Assembly: GCA_018262985.1 (NCBI GenBank)
Contig: JADFDI010000009.1
Location: 1 to 64,000 of the forward strand
DNA: 64,000 nt
Direction of reading: 5' to 3'
From: Spirochaetota bacterium
GTDB taxonomy: Bacteria > Spirochaetota > Spirochaetia > Treponematales > UBA12059
Positions 10,965 through 19,054 of the stretch are shown piece after piece. Made by a program: the position numbers and the translations under genes. A model generated the notes under the pieces. That model worked only from the letters and a program-made list of their open reading frames with translations. It made no database searches and was not told where the DNA came from. Positions within the stretch are counted from its first letter, which is position 1. Every line of letters begins with the position of its first letter.

Positions 10965-11161
10965 TGGCGGGAATCCTTCATGTTCGGATCAGCTGCCCCG
11001 CCAGACTTGACCCAACCATCAATCTCATTCTTTTTGAACTTCCAGAGCCGTCCCATGCGATGAGCTGGCATGGCCTGTTTTTCGATCCAGCGATAGACGG
11101 TGTCGGAGCTTATCCCGAGGTACTGCCCAATCTCGTCAACCGAGAGCCATCGATCTTCCAT
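10961..11161 (-). CDS. Excisionase/AlpA-like HTH DNA-binding protein
   Basis: This 66-residue protein has a MerR-like winged helix (HTH_17): WLSVDEIGQYLGIS, then TVYRWI, then a wing with RLWKFK. Such proteins act as excisionases or as small repressors. It is the first gene of the minus-strand defence operon and overlaps the helicase start by 4 nt, so control of the operon fits better than excision. It is divergent from bet across a 180-base AT-rich gap that must hold both promoters. Confidence 0.82.
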   Translation of the reverse strand: MEDRWLSVDEIGQYLGISSDTVYRWIEKQAMPAHRMGRLWKFKKNEIDGWVKSGGAADPNMKDSRQ

Positions 11162-11341
11162 CTACTCTAACTCCTGATTCTGCAAAGCATTTATGATTTT
11201 AGATCCGCAAACGCCTTGTGTCAAACGCTATAACCCGGTTTTGTACGCATATCCATGCTTTTGTCTGCATCCGATAATGTGCGCAAAGTAGGGACATGCT
11301 CTCTATAGATATTGGAGATTTCTTATTATAGGAGGTTTCCA
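11162..11341. promoter_or_regulatory. Divergent promoter region between HTH operon and bet
   Basis: This AT-rich gap of 180 bases separates two divergent operons. The bet gene has a strong ribosome binding site, AGGAGG at 11,330-11,335, 6 nt before the ATG at 11,342. TATAGA near 11,314 is a possible -10 for bet, but no convincing -35 was found. The sequence TTTTGT occurs twice (about 11,244 and 11,261), each in a short AT-rich context, and could be part of an operator. I cannot assign it further. Confidence 0.45.
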
Positions 11342-12271
11342 ATGTCAGCAGCCCAGTTGTCTCAGTTTCCGCCCGGTCAGAAAGACGGACTTTCGGCTCT
11401 CCCCGCCATCCCCGACGTTCAAAAGCAGACTATCCTTGATTATCTCAAGGCTTTCGGTCTTGCGACTGAACTCACCGAAGCTGAGAAACTCCAGTTCATC
11501 GAGATAGCTCAAGCTTTCAAGCTCAATCCATTCAAGCGCGAGATACACGTCGCGGTTTTCGGGGAGGGCGAGAATCGCCGTATGAGCATCGTCGTCGGAT
11601 ATGAAACCTATCTTAAACGTGCCGAGCGTACTGGCAAGTTGGATGGCTGGAATGTTTCCATTGATGGTGAAGGCGAGAACATGGTCGCGATTGTGGAAAT
11701 CTGGCGTCGGGACTGGAGCCACAGCTTCCGGCACCAGGTCTACTGGCGCGAGGCTGTTCAGAAGAAACGGGACGGTACACCAACCTCGTTCTGGGCTAAA
11801 CAGCCCAGGCTCATGCTCCGCAAGGTCGCGCTGGCGCAGGGCTTCCGTTGGGCTTTCCCCGAGGATTTGTCCGGTCTGCCCTACGACGCGGCCGAACTCC
11901 CCGATGCCGAAAGCGCGATGCCCGCTACGACCTTCGAGTCCCCCGCTTCCAAACAAATACCGCATGCCAATGAGTCTGCGTTGTCTAGCGCCAAGTCGAG
12001 TGCGCAACCTGGATGTTCCTTACCAGAGGCAAAGATAAACTCCATGGTGGAACCCGAGCCCGAGCCCGAAGACGAGATCACCAAGATCAACCGCCTCCAT
12101 GATGAGCTACGCTCGATCCTCGAGGACAATGAGGATGCCTTCACGCCTAAGCATCAGGACTGGATTCTGGCCAAGGCCCGTCAGGCTAACACCGCCGATG
12201 GCGTGGAACGCATGGTCACCTACGCGCGGAAGGTGCTCAAGAACGCTGCCAGCATGGCCGCTACGGCGTAG
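11342..12271 (+). CDS. bet: Bet/RecT-family single-strand annealing protein
   Basis: The protein has 309 residues. The N-terminal 190 match the phage recombination protein Bet: a FIEIAQAFKLNPFKREIH segment, a YETYLKRAERTG segment, then FWAKQPRLMLRKVALAQGFRWAFP, all characteristic of the family. It anneals complementary single strands in phage or mobile-element recombination. The C-terminal tail (about 190-309) is variable and acidic. I chose the ATG at 11,342 because of its AGGAGG; the upstream start at 11,312 has none. It is followed after 14 nt by a nuclease-like gene. Confidence 0.92.
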   Translation: MSAAQLSQFPPGQKDGLSALPAIPDVQKQTILDYLKAFGLATELTEAEKLQFIEIAQAFKLNPFKREIHVAVFGEGENRRMSIVVGYETYLKRAERTGKLDGWNVSIDGEGENMVAIVEIWRRDWSHSFRHQVYWREAVQKKRDGTPTSFWAKQPRLMLRKVALAQGFRWAFPEDLSGLPYDAAELPDAESAMPATTFESPASKQIPHANESALSSAKSSAQPGCSLPEAKINSMVEPEPEPEDEITKINRLHDELRSILEDNEDAFTPKHQDWILAKARQANTADGVERMVTYARKVLKNAASMAATA

Positions 12272-12285
12272 GGAAGGACTTCATC

Positions 12286-13269
12286 GTGAATTACCTCTCC
12301 GTCGCCAAGAAGATGCAGTTGGAGTGGAAGTTAACCAGTAAGGCTCTTCCGCGCGAGGCCAGAGCCCCGGGCCTGTACCGGAGCCAAATGCACCCATTCT
12401 GCTTCCCATTGCAGCTTGCCGCTTACAATTTGTTCCAAGAAATTCGGGACGATGCCCTGGCCACCTTCGAGCGCTTGGGTATCGTCTGGCATGGAGCCGC
12501 ATTGCCGGGCCTCCCGACCAACCATACCTGTTCCAGCCAAGTATTCTGCATCAACGCGCTCTTTCCGTTCCGCAATCGTCCCGAGGCCTTAGCTGACTTC
12601 CTTCGTCCGCAATTCCCCGAGATCAAACGAATGCACCCTGTGGAGGAAGATGCGTTCATCGCCTTCGAGTGGCAGGGCGACATCAACTACCTGGGAGAAG
12701 AATCTCATGTCGGTGCCGACCGGATTCGCGGTGCTGGCTCAACCTCTATCGACGCAGCGATGTGCTTCGAGACTATAGACGACCGCAAGGTCTTCCTGCT
12801 ATGCGAGGTCAAGTTCACCGAGAGCTATTCATCCCAGTACAAACGTTTTCGATCGGATGGCTCGGACCGCGTGGACACCTACCGCGAGATATTCTATGGT
12901 CCGTTTACCCCGTTCAACCTGGAGATCGTACCCCGAATCGAATATCTACTCTATGAGCCGATGTACCAGCTTGCTCGACATCAGCTCCTGGCTTCCCGCA
13001 TCCTGGAGGTCGGTATCCCTGAGGTCGACAACGTCATCGTGGTCCACCTCGCAGTCGGGGCCAATCAGGAACTCCGATCCATCACCTCGCCGCATTACCG
13101 TAAGTTCTCCCGTGACCTCTACGAGCTCTGGCCGACACTGCTCCTCATGCCGGACGAGTTCAGATTCATCCCGACCGAACAGCTCTTTCGCTATGTACCG
13201 ACGGACCGGCACCCGGAACTGGAACCCTGGGCGCGCTACATGAAGTCCCGTTACAGCTTCCTGAAATGA
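12286..13269 (+). CDS. PD-(D/E)XK nuclease-like protein, probable partner of Bet
   Basis: This 327-residue protein starts at GTG with AAGGA upstream, 14 nt after bet. It has the arrangement D156, then E174-V-K176 (motif IDAAM, then LLCEVKF) of the PD-(D/E)XK fold, with a conserved-looking SSQ and YREIFYGP around it. From memory it resembles the PGN_0703-type putative endonucleases, not the usual YqaJ or lambda exonuclease partner of Bet. In the pair it would supply 3' overhangs; that is inferred from position only. Confidence 0.65.
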   Translation: MNYLSVAKKMQLEWKLTSKALPREARAPGLYRSQMHPFCFPLQLAAYNLFQEIRDDALATFERLGIVWHGAALPGLPTNHTCSSQVFCINALFPFRNRPEALADFLRPQFPEIKRMHPVEEDAFIAFEWQGDINYLGEESHVGADRIRGAGSTSIDAAMCFETIDDRKVFLLCEVKFTESYSSQYKRFRSDGSDRVDTYREIFYGPFTPFNLEIVPRIEYLLYEPMYQLARHQLLASRILEVGIPEVDNVIVVHLAVGANQELRSITSPHYRKFSRDLYELWPTLLLMPDEFRFIPTEQLFRYVPTDRHPELEPWARYMKSRYSFLK

Positions 13270-13416
13270 CCATTTGCCCGCTCCATGATATGGGGCGGGC
13301 TGTTCGTCTATACCCACAGGGCGTTTCAGGGCCAAGTTATATGGGGACAGTTATAAAGTTACTTGCTAGTACTCGCTCGAACGCCTCTATCCGCCCTTCC
13401 AGAGGATCACTTCCAC

Positions 13417-13825
13417 AGTTTCCCTGGCACCAGCAACACACGGTTCACCGGGCTCCTTCACCGAGAGCTAGTCCAACACCGAGCTTCTGACCTTCTAAGT
13501 ATATGGGTCGGCGCAACCGAGCAGGCTATCGGGCAGGCCTTTATGCAAGCTTAAACCCGCCCAAGGTTTTTCTCCTCAATAAATCCGATAGCTTCTTCTC
13601 ACGCTCTTCAATCGTTACTTCCCCGAAGAGGAGCCTATCATCGAAGTGGCTGAGAGGCTTATGAGTCTTGTGAGGTTGGACAGCCTCACGCCGGGAGACA
13701 TCAAGGCGGTACTGATGCGGGTGTGGTCCTTGACCGTGCTGGGGACGAAGGTAGTCCTCGGGTTCTTGGCGCAAGAGTGCGGGTATAAGAAGGGCGAGAG
13801 ACGATTCGGATTCACTACCTCGTGA
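13417..13825 (+). pseudogene. Decayed AAA+ ATPase fragment
   Basis: Two pieces in different frames look like the ends of one AAA+ ATPase. The first (13,417-13,554) reads FPGTSNT, where GPPGTGKT is expected, followed by RASDLLSIWVGATEQAI, a motif typical of this ATPase group. The second (13,601-13,825) reads LFNRYFP, then RLDSLTPGDIKAVL, and ends ...FGFTTS before TGA, like the C terminus of the same group. The Walker B and sensor regions between them are missing. The Walker A lysine is lost, so no activity is expected. Confidence 0.6.
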
Positions 13826-13897
13826 TCTACTGCTGATCTTTTACAAGCGTGGCTCCGGGGTCTTCGCTCTGAAGCTGTTGGTAATCTGGACGAAGAT

Positions 13898-13968
13898 ATT
13901 ATGTGAAATATTCACATAATGATGTTGAAAAGCTTGCTTTACCTATAGAATTGCAGTACATTATGTGA
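13898..13968. promoter_or_regulatory. Inverted repeat and half-site before the AbiL pair
   Basis: Perfect 10-bp arms, ATTATGTGAA (13,898-13,907) and TTCACATAAT (13,911-13,920), are separated by 3 bases. A further ATTATGTGA lies at 13,960-13,968, just before the GGAG of the next gene. TTGAAA (13,925-13,930) and TAGAAT (13,946-13,951) could be a promoter with a short spacer. The layout fits repression of the AbiL pair by an unknown dimeric regulator. Confidence 0.55.
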
Positions 13969-13979
13969 CGGAGGCCGCT

Positions 13980-15317
13980 ATGCTCATTCGATTCTCTGTC
14001 AAGAATCTCTACTCCTTCAACGAGGAAGCGCAGTTCAGCATGGTCGCCGGGAAGACCCAAGCTCATAAGGACCATATCGCGGCTGGATTCAGGCCTTCCG
14101 ATACCAAGCTCCTGAAATCCGCAGTGATTTATGGCGCCAACGCTGCCGGCAAGTCGAACCTGGCTAAGGCCCTGTTCCTGGCCCAGCAGGTGATCCTCGG
14201 CGGAATGCGTATCGGAGCGGAACTTCCCCGCTTGCCATTCCGGCTATGCTCGGCTTGCAGTTCCACACCCTCGTCAGTCGAGTTCGAGTTGCTCCTCGAC
14301 GACTCCGTATACTCCTATGGCTTCACCTTCCTTGCCAGTCATGTCGTCGAAGAATGGCTTATCCGCATTGGTCCTTCCTCGGAGAAGGAAGTCTTCAGGA
14401 GGACCAGCGACTCGGCCACGACCGCTATCGAGTTTGGTCCATCCTTTCTGCCTAGTGCGAAAGAGCGTCAGTACTTCGAGTTCCTGGCGCGCGGGACTCG
14501 CCCTAATCAGCTCTTCCTGACTGAAGCCGTTGCCCGCAATGTCAAGGATCCCTATGCGAAGGTCTTCGATTGGTTCGCCAATGTCCTGACAGTCATCTTT
14601 CCTCACACCGTTTTGAACCAACGCGAATCCCTGATTCGATCGGATGCCTCCCTTCGTTCGTCCTATGAGGAGTACTTCAAGTCCTTCGATCTCGGACTCG
14701 CCGGCCTCCGCGTGGTCGAGACGGAGCTGGATAGCCTAGCACCGGGAATGTCCGAGGCGATGAAGAATGAGCTCCGCAGTCAGCTTGGCCCCGGCAAGGC
14801 CATCCAGATGATCAACCCGGTGTCCAATTCCACGATCATCATCATGAAGAAGGACGGAGGCGAACTCGTCGTGCTCCGCCTGATCCTTTTGCATGAGGAC
14901 GAGAACAGCAAGCCGGTTGAGTTCGATATCCAGGAAGAGTCCGACGGGACGCAACGGTTGGTGGACCTCATTCCGGCGCTGGTCCAGTTCCAGAATGCCG
15001 AGAAGGTCTTTGTCGTCGACGAGCTTGATCGTAGTCTTCATCCGACGCTGTCCCGAAGCTTCTTCGAAGTTTTCTACGCCAAGTCCAACCCGCGATCCCA
15101 GCTTATCGCCACAACCCATGACCTGGACCTGCTCGACCTAGACCTGTTGCGGAAGGACGAGATCTGGTTCATTGAGAAGGATAAGCAAGGCGCATCCCGG
15201 GTGTATTCTCTCGAGGAGTTCAAGCCCCGCTTTGACAATGACATCCGGAAGGGCTATCTCCTTGGCCGCTTCGGGGCTATCCCGGTCATCCGGAAGCCGC
15301 AGGGCTTGGGTTGGTGA
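13980..15317 (+). CDS. AAA ATPase of an AbiL-like (RloA/RloB-type) defence pair
   Basis: The protein has 445 residues. FSVKNLYSFNEEAQFSM opens an ABC/OLD-type ATPase, with Walker A GANAAGKS (52-59), VFVVDELDRSLHP as signature plus Walker B (about 340) and ATTHD as the switch histidine region. With the RloB gene 5 nt downstream it matches the AbiLi/AbiLii (ATPase plus RloB) abortive infection pair. The ATG at 13,980 has GGAG 6 nt upstream; a GTG at 13,965 is possible but lies in the operator half-site. Confidence 0.85.
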   Translation: MLIRFSVKNLYSFNEEAQFSMVAGKTQAHKDHIAAGFRPSDTKLLKSAVIYGANAAGKSNLAKALFLAQQVILGGMRIGAELPRLPFRLCSACSSTPSSVEFELLLDDSVYSYGFTFLASHVVEEWLIRIGPSSEKEVFRRTSDSATTAIEFGPSFLPSAKERQYFEFLARGTRPNQLFLTEAVARNVKDPYAKVFDWFANVLTVIFPHTVLNQRESLIRSDASLRSSYEEYFKSFDLGLAGLRVVETELDSLAPGMSEAMKNELRSQLGPGKAIQMINPVSNSTIIIMKKDGGELVVLRLILLHEDENSKPVEFDIQEESDGTQRLVDLIPALVQFQNAEKVFVVDELDRSLHPTLSRSFFEVFYAKSNPRSQLIATTHDLDLLDLDLLRKDEIWFIEKDKQGASRVYSLEEFKPRFDNDIRKGYLLGRFGAIPVIRKPQGLGW

Positions 15318-15322
15318 CCTGA

Positions 15323-15952
15323 ATGCCGCGCCGCAGCTTCACTCGACGAAGCGGATATCGCGATTCCCGGCTCATTGTGATCGCGAGCGAGGGAACGAAC
15401 ACAGAACCAGCCTATTTCGAAGCCCTGCGTGATTATCTCCTCGCCAGCCCGAGCCGCGTGCACGTTGAGGTGCTGAGGCGGGATCCCGGGAGTCCCTCGG
15501 CCCCTGAATACGTCATCGAGCAGCTGGACTCATTCAAGCGGGACTGGAAGTTGTCTTCCCACGACGAGCTCTGGGCTGTCATCGACTACGATCGATGGGG
15601 CGAGGCCAAGCTGTCGACCGTCGCGACCGCGGCCGTCCAGAAGGGCTATCATTTGGCCGTTTCTCGGCCATGCTTCGAGGTTTGGCGCTTGCTTCATTTC
15701 GAGGACCTGAGCCAACTTCCGGAAGATGATCGCGCAGCCTTGGATCGGGGCAAGTGCGCCGCAATCACCATGCGCGTGCGGCAGCTCTGTGGAGCGTGCG
15801 GGAAGAACATGGGCGATGTTCAGGAGTATCTGCCGCTCACGGAGCTAGCATTAGATCGAGCTATGCTTCTAGCCGAAGGCAACCGCGATCGGTGGCCGAA
15901 TGCCTTGGGCACGTTCATGCATGTGCTCATACAGTCGATCCGAGGCTTGTGA
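15323..15952 (+). CDS. RloB domain protein (AbiLii-like)
   Basis: This 209-residue protein begins with basic residues, then VIASEGTNTEPAYFEAL, the first acidic motif of RloB, followed by VIDYDRWG (about residues 88-95) and CFEVWRLLHFED. These are the TOPRIM-like acidic positions proposed to form its nuclease site. It sits 5 nt after the ATPase and is probably its toxic effector. Its GC is higher than that of the defence genes to the left. Confidence 0.88.
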   Translation: MPRRSFTRRSGYRDSRLIVIASEGTNTEPAYFEALRDYLLASPSRVHVEVLRRDPGSPSAPEYVIEQLDSFKRDWKLSSHDELWAVIDYDRWGEAKLSTVATAAVQKGYHLAVSRPCFEVWRLLHFEDLSQLPEDDRAALDRGKCAAITMRVRQLCGACGKNMGDVQEYLPLTELALDRAMLLAEGNRDRWPNALGTFMHVLIQSIRGL

Positions 15953-15966
15953 TTAGAGTGGACTCC

Positions 15967-16113
15967 ATGGGAGAAGCGTTCGAGAGCATCATGCGAGGCC
16001 TCAGCGAGGTCAAGGCGCATCACGAGGGCACGCGCAAGCTCAAGACCACGACGATCGAGATAGCGCCGCTCTCCGTTTATGACGCGAAGGCGAGCTTTGT
16101 TTTACCCGACTAG
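15967..16113 (+). pseudogene. Truncated HTH antitoxin-like protein
   Basis: There are 48 codons from ATG at 15,967. The text MGEAFESIMRGLSEV, then KLKTTTIEIAPLSVYDA, matches the N-terminal part of HigA/NadS-type antitoxins, which normally continue into a Xre helix-turn-helix of about 50 residues. Here the frame runs into five unrelated residues and stops. No toxin gene is adjacent. The break at about 16,090 falls where the minus-strand chromate operon ends, so it is probably a recombination junction. Confidence 0.55.
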
Positions 16114-16430
16114 AACGTGACGACCTTATCGGCCCATTCCACCATGCCCAGGCAGTCGTTCATCGTCGAGATGGGGCAGACCTCGCTGCCTTCCTGCCCT
16201 CTGGATTTGATGCAGGTCCCGCAGGCGAGCACCGTTCCGCCATGCTCGATGTACTGATCGATCTGCTTCTTCGCGTCGTACTTCTCGTGGGTGATGCTTT
16301 CGATCTCCACTCCGGCGCTCATGAGGAAGATTTTCGTCTCATGTCCCGCCTTGAGCGCGGTGTTCGCGAAGCGCACTGCGTTCCAGGCCTTCTCCGCGTC
16401 GTTCGTCTCGATGATGATTCCGAGTTTCAT
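16110..16430 (-). CDS. DsrE family protein
   Basis: The 106-residue protein starts at the ATG with AGGAGG 5 nt upstream. It shows the DsrE fold pattern: LGIIIETND at the N terminus, then FLMSAGVE, then VLACGTCIKSRG and a third cysteine in EVCPIS. The Cys pair in ACGTC could carry sulfur or a metal. It lies 19 nt after the beta-propeller gene as the last member of the chromate-type operon. Its role there is unknown; thiol or sulfur handling during oxidative metal stress is a guess. Confidence 0.82.
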   Translation of the reverse strand: MKLGIIIETNDAEKAWNAVRFANTALKAGHETKIFLMSAGVEIESITHEKYDAKKQIDQYIEHGGTVLACGTCIKSRGQEGSEVCPISTMNDCLGMVEWADKVVTF

Positions 16431-16449
16431 GCTGTCCTCCTGACCTCTA

Positions 16450-17364
16450 TCATAAATCATAAGCCCTGGCGCAATGGCTGCCGGGGAGCAGGGCGTATAT
16501 CCTGTGCCGCACCGGATCGAAGCCCATCGTATGCGCTCCTGGCTCGGTCTGTACCACCTCCGCCGGGCGGTCCGCGTCGATGTCGATGACGTCGATGTTT
16601 CCGGGCTTGCCCGAGGCCACGAAGAGGCGTCGTAGCACGCTGTCCAGAAAGACGACGTCCGGCGCGCCGCTCAATGGTATCTCGCCCAGAACCTTATCCC
16701 TGCGCGGATCGACTATAAGGAGCCGCGCATCGTCGCAGGCACAGTAGAGCTGCCCGGTCACGGGGTCGAGTTCGAGGCCGTGCGGTCCTAGCGCCGGTAT
16801 GGGGATCGTCCGCGCGACACGCTCCGGCCTTTCTCCTTCGATGACGGCGATACAGGCGGGCTCCCGGATGTTGATATAGATAGCGTCCTCGCGGGGATCG
16901 TAGATCGCCCATCGCGTCCGTCCGGGCACGGAGACCTCGTGGATGGCCAAGCCGCGTTCCACCTCGACCACGGTGACGCTGTGGGAGCCGAGCGTAGGCG
17001 ATTCGCCGACGTTGGCGGCATAGAGGAGGCCGCGACCGGCATCAAAGGCCAGGCCGTTCGGCTTCGATCCGACGGGGATTTTCCGAACACCTCCCGTTTC
17101 TCCCAGCTTTAAGATGCCGACGGTATCCTCGCCTCGATTCGAAGTGAAGACGAGTCCGGCCTGATCGGAGACGAGGGCCCCCGCGACTCCGGCCACCCCC
17201 TCGATCGATCCCAGGTAGCTATTGCTTCCGCAATCGATAACATCCACGGCGTCGTTCGCCGTATGCGCGATGTAGAGGAGGGAGCGCTTGACCGAAAAGG
17301 CAGCGTGGTCGAAGCCTTCGTCGTTCCGGTGGGCAGGGAGCTCGATGTCGGTGAGTTGTCTCAT
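16450..17364 (-). CDS. YncE/YVTN-type beta-propeller protein
   Basis: The protein has 304 residues and repeats of the form PNGLAFDAGRGLLYAAN, PHGLELDPVTGQLYCAC and PDVVFLDSVLRRLFVAS, each about 40-45 residues and typical of YVTN or cytochrome D1-like propellers. No signal peptide is visible, so it should be cytoplasmic, which is unusual for YncE relatives. The ATG overlaps the transporter stop by 4 nt (ATGA). A scaffold or metal-sensing role in the chromate-type operon is possible but unproven. Confidence 0.8.
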   Translation of the reverse strand: MRQLTDIELPAHRNDEGFDHAAFSVKRSLLYIAHTANDAVDVIDCGSNSYLGSIEGVAGVAGALVSDQAGLVFTSNRGEDTVGILKLGETGGVRKIPVGSKPNGLAFDAGRGLLYAANVGESPTLGSHSVTVVEVERGLAIHEVSVPGRTRWAIYDPREDAIYINIREPACIAVIEGERPERVARTIPIPALGPHGLELDPVTGQLYCACDDARLLIVDPRRDKVLGEIPLSGAPDVVFLDSVLRRLFVASGKPGNIDVIDIDADRPAEVVQTEPGAHTMGFDPVRHRIYALLPGSHCARAYDL

Positions 17365-18626
17365 CGTGGGTTCCTTGGTGAATGAGATTCGGTCACTTCG
17401 GTTCTCCGGAAGGCGCGGTAGAGGAGGAGGTCATAGCAGACCTTGACGCTTCCCGCGATCACGAAGACCAGGCCGGCCGTCGCGGGATTGGCGAGGATGG
17501 GACCGGCCAGGGAAGGGGAGATCGCCGCACCGGTCGTCCGTGTGATGCCGGTGATTCCCGCCGCTGCCGAGCGTTCCTCGGGCCGGACGACGGCCATGGT
17601 GTAGGACTGGCGCGTCGGGACGTCCATCTGCGAGATGGCGAAGCGAGCGAGTAGGACCGTCAGCGCGAGCGGGAAGCTCGGCATAAAGGGCACGAGGATG
17701 AGCAGGACATTCGAGGGAAGATGGGTGAAGACCATCGTGTTCACCAGGCCGAAGCGCCGGGCGATCCTCGCGGCGAGCAAGGCGGAGAATCCCGCGAGGA
17801 TATTGGCTGCGAAGAAGACCGACCCAATCATTCCAGGCCCGACACCGAAGCGCAGGTGGAACCAGTAGGCCATGGCGCTCTGGACGACGAAGCCTCCGCC
17901 GAAGGCGTCGAGGGAGAAGAGGGCCGCCAATCTGGCGACGATGCCACGAGAACTCCCGAGGCCGAGTTTCCCCGGCAGCCTCCTGTCCTGCTGCGGCTCG
18001 ATCGCCGGCCCTGTCGCCCGGAAGAGGAGGGCCAGGACAAGTCCGAGGCCGCAGTATGCGAGTACGATGGCCCGATAACTCGCCATGGGCGCAAGTCCGT
18101 AACCTTGGAGCGCCTGGGAGATCCAGCCGCCTGCGAGTGCCCCGAGAGCGGCAGCGAGGGAGCCTGCCAGGTTGTACCAGGCGAAAGTCGCGGTCCGCAC
18201 TTCCTCGGCAAGCAGCTCCGAGAGCGCCGCTTGCTCGAGGGCCAGGAAGGGACCTACCTCGTTGCCGGTCGGGGAGAGGACGCCGACGGTCAGGGCGATC
18301 AGGATGACGGGGAAGCTTGTGGACAGCGCGAGGGGGAAGCCCGCCGCCAGCATGAGGAGGGCTCCCACGATGAGCATACGCCGCCGCCCGATCCGGTCGG
18401 CCTGGGTCGTGATGAGGAGCGAGAGCAGCGTGTCGCCGAGGAGGGTCAGGCTGAGGAGGAGGCCCACCGAGGCCATGCCAAAACCCAGCCCGTCGAGATA
18501 GAGGAGGAGGACCACCGACACGAGGCCGTAGGCGAACATCCTGAGACTCCGCGTCGCGAAAAGGAGGACGAGGTTCCGCCTCGCTTCCACGCTTAGGTCC
18601 GCGCTGTGGCTCCTCCTCTCACTCAT
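17361..18626 (-). CDS. Major facilitator superfamily transporter
   Basis: This is a 421-residue inner-membrane protein with about 12 hydrophobic segments. The start MSERRSHSADLSVEARRNLV is followed by LLLYLDGLGFG and the MFS motif A region DRIGRRRM between helices 2 and 3. The second half has WISQ and PTRQSYTM. It overlaps both neighbours by 4 nt. Its position in a ChrB operon with no ChrA suggests it exports the toxic ion or a conjugate; the substrate is unknown. Confidence 0.88.
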   Translation of the reverse strand: MSERRSHSADLSVEARRNLVLLFATRSLRMFAYGLVSVVLLLYLDGLGFGMASVGLLLSLTLLGDTLLSLLITTQADRIGRRRMLIVGALLMLAAGFPLALSTSFPVILIALTVGVLSPTGNEVGPFLALEQAALSELLAEEVRTATFAWYNLAGSLAAALGALAGGWISQALQGYGLAPMASYRAIVLAYCGLGLVLALLFRATGPAIEPQQDRRLPGKLGLGSSRGIVARLAALFSLDAFGGGFVVQSAMAYWFHLRFGVGPGMIGSVFFAANILAGFSALLAARIARRFGLVNTMVFTHLPSNVLLILVPFMPSFPLALTVLLARFAISQMDVPTRQSYTMAVVRPEERSAAAGITGITRTTGAAISPSLAGPILANPATAGLVFVIAGSVKVCYDLLLYRAFRRTEVTESHSPRNPR

Positions 18627-19054
18627 TTCTTGGCGGCCTTCAACTTGAAGAAGGCGTACAGGGCGTCGTAGACCTCGAACTGGGCTTCGACGTTCTCGAA
18701 GTCGTCTGGATGCCTGATAGAATATCCCTGGGCGATGGCCTCGAGGCCCGGCGCGTAGGGATTCGACTCTAGTCTGTCGGTGTCGGCGGCGTTCACCACC
18801 TCGGCCAGCATGAGGAGGGCGGGGTCCTTGAGCTCGTACTTCTTGACGATCGACACGAAGGAGCAGTCGTCCCCACGGTGGCCGAGCTCGACGCCGGGAG
18901 CGTCGAAGGGGATGGCGCCGGTCTTCTTGGCCTCCTCTTCTACGAGCCCTTTGGCCACGAAGCTGAATTCGGCCTCGGCGTCGATGAAGCGCCGGATGAG
19001 CCAGGGGCAGGCCACGCGGTCGACGTGGACATGGGCGCGGGTGATCCATTTCAT
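18623..19054 (-). CDS. ChrB C-terminal domain protein (second copy)
   Basis: The 143-residue protein has the ChrB_C signature: HVHVDRVACPWLIRRFID at the N terminus, then a central GHRGDDCSF and a C-terminal YALYAFF-like helix (YDALYAFFKL). The family is linked to chromate resistance, and the His, Cys and Asp residues could bind a metal. It is shorter than full ChrB because the regulatory N-terminal domain is a separate protein here. It couples by ATGA to the preceding paralogue and to the MFS gene. Confidence 0.87.
   Translation of the reverse strand: MKWITRAHVHVDRVACPWLIRRFIDAEAEFSFVAKGLVEEEAKKTGAIPFDAPGVELGHRGDDCSFVSIVKKYELKDPALLMLAEVVNAADTDRLESNPYAPGLEAIAQGYSIRHPDDFENVEAQFEVYDALYAFFKLKAAKK

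Noticed and set aside
13541..13774. Minus-strand ORF of 77 codons
   Set aside because: It is the complement of the decayed AAA+ ATPase; no binding site or recognisable motif.
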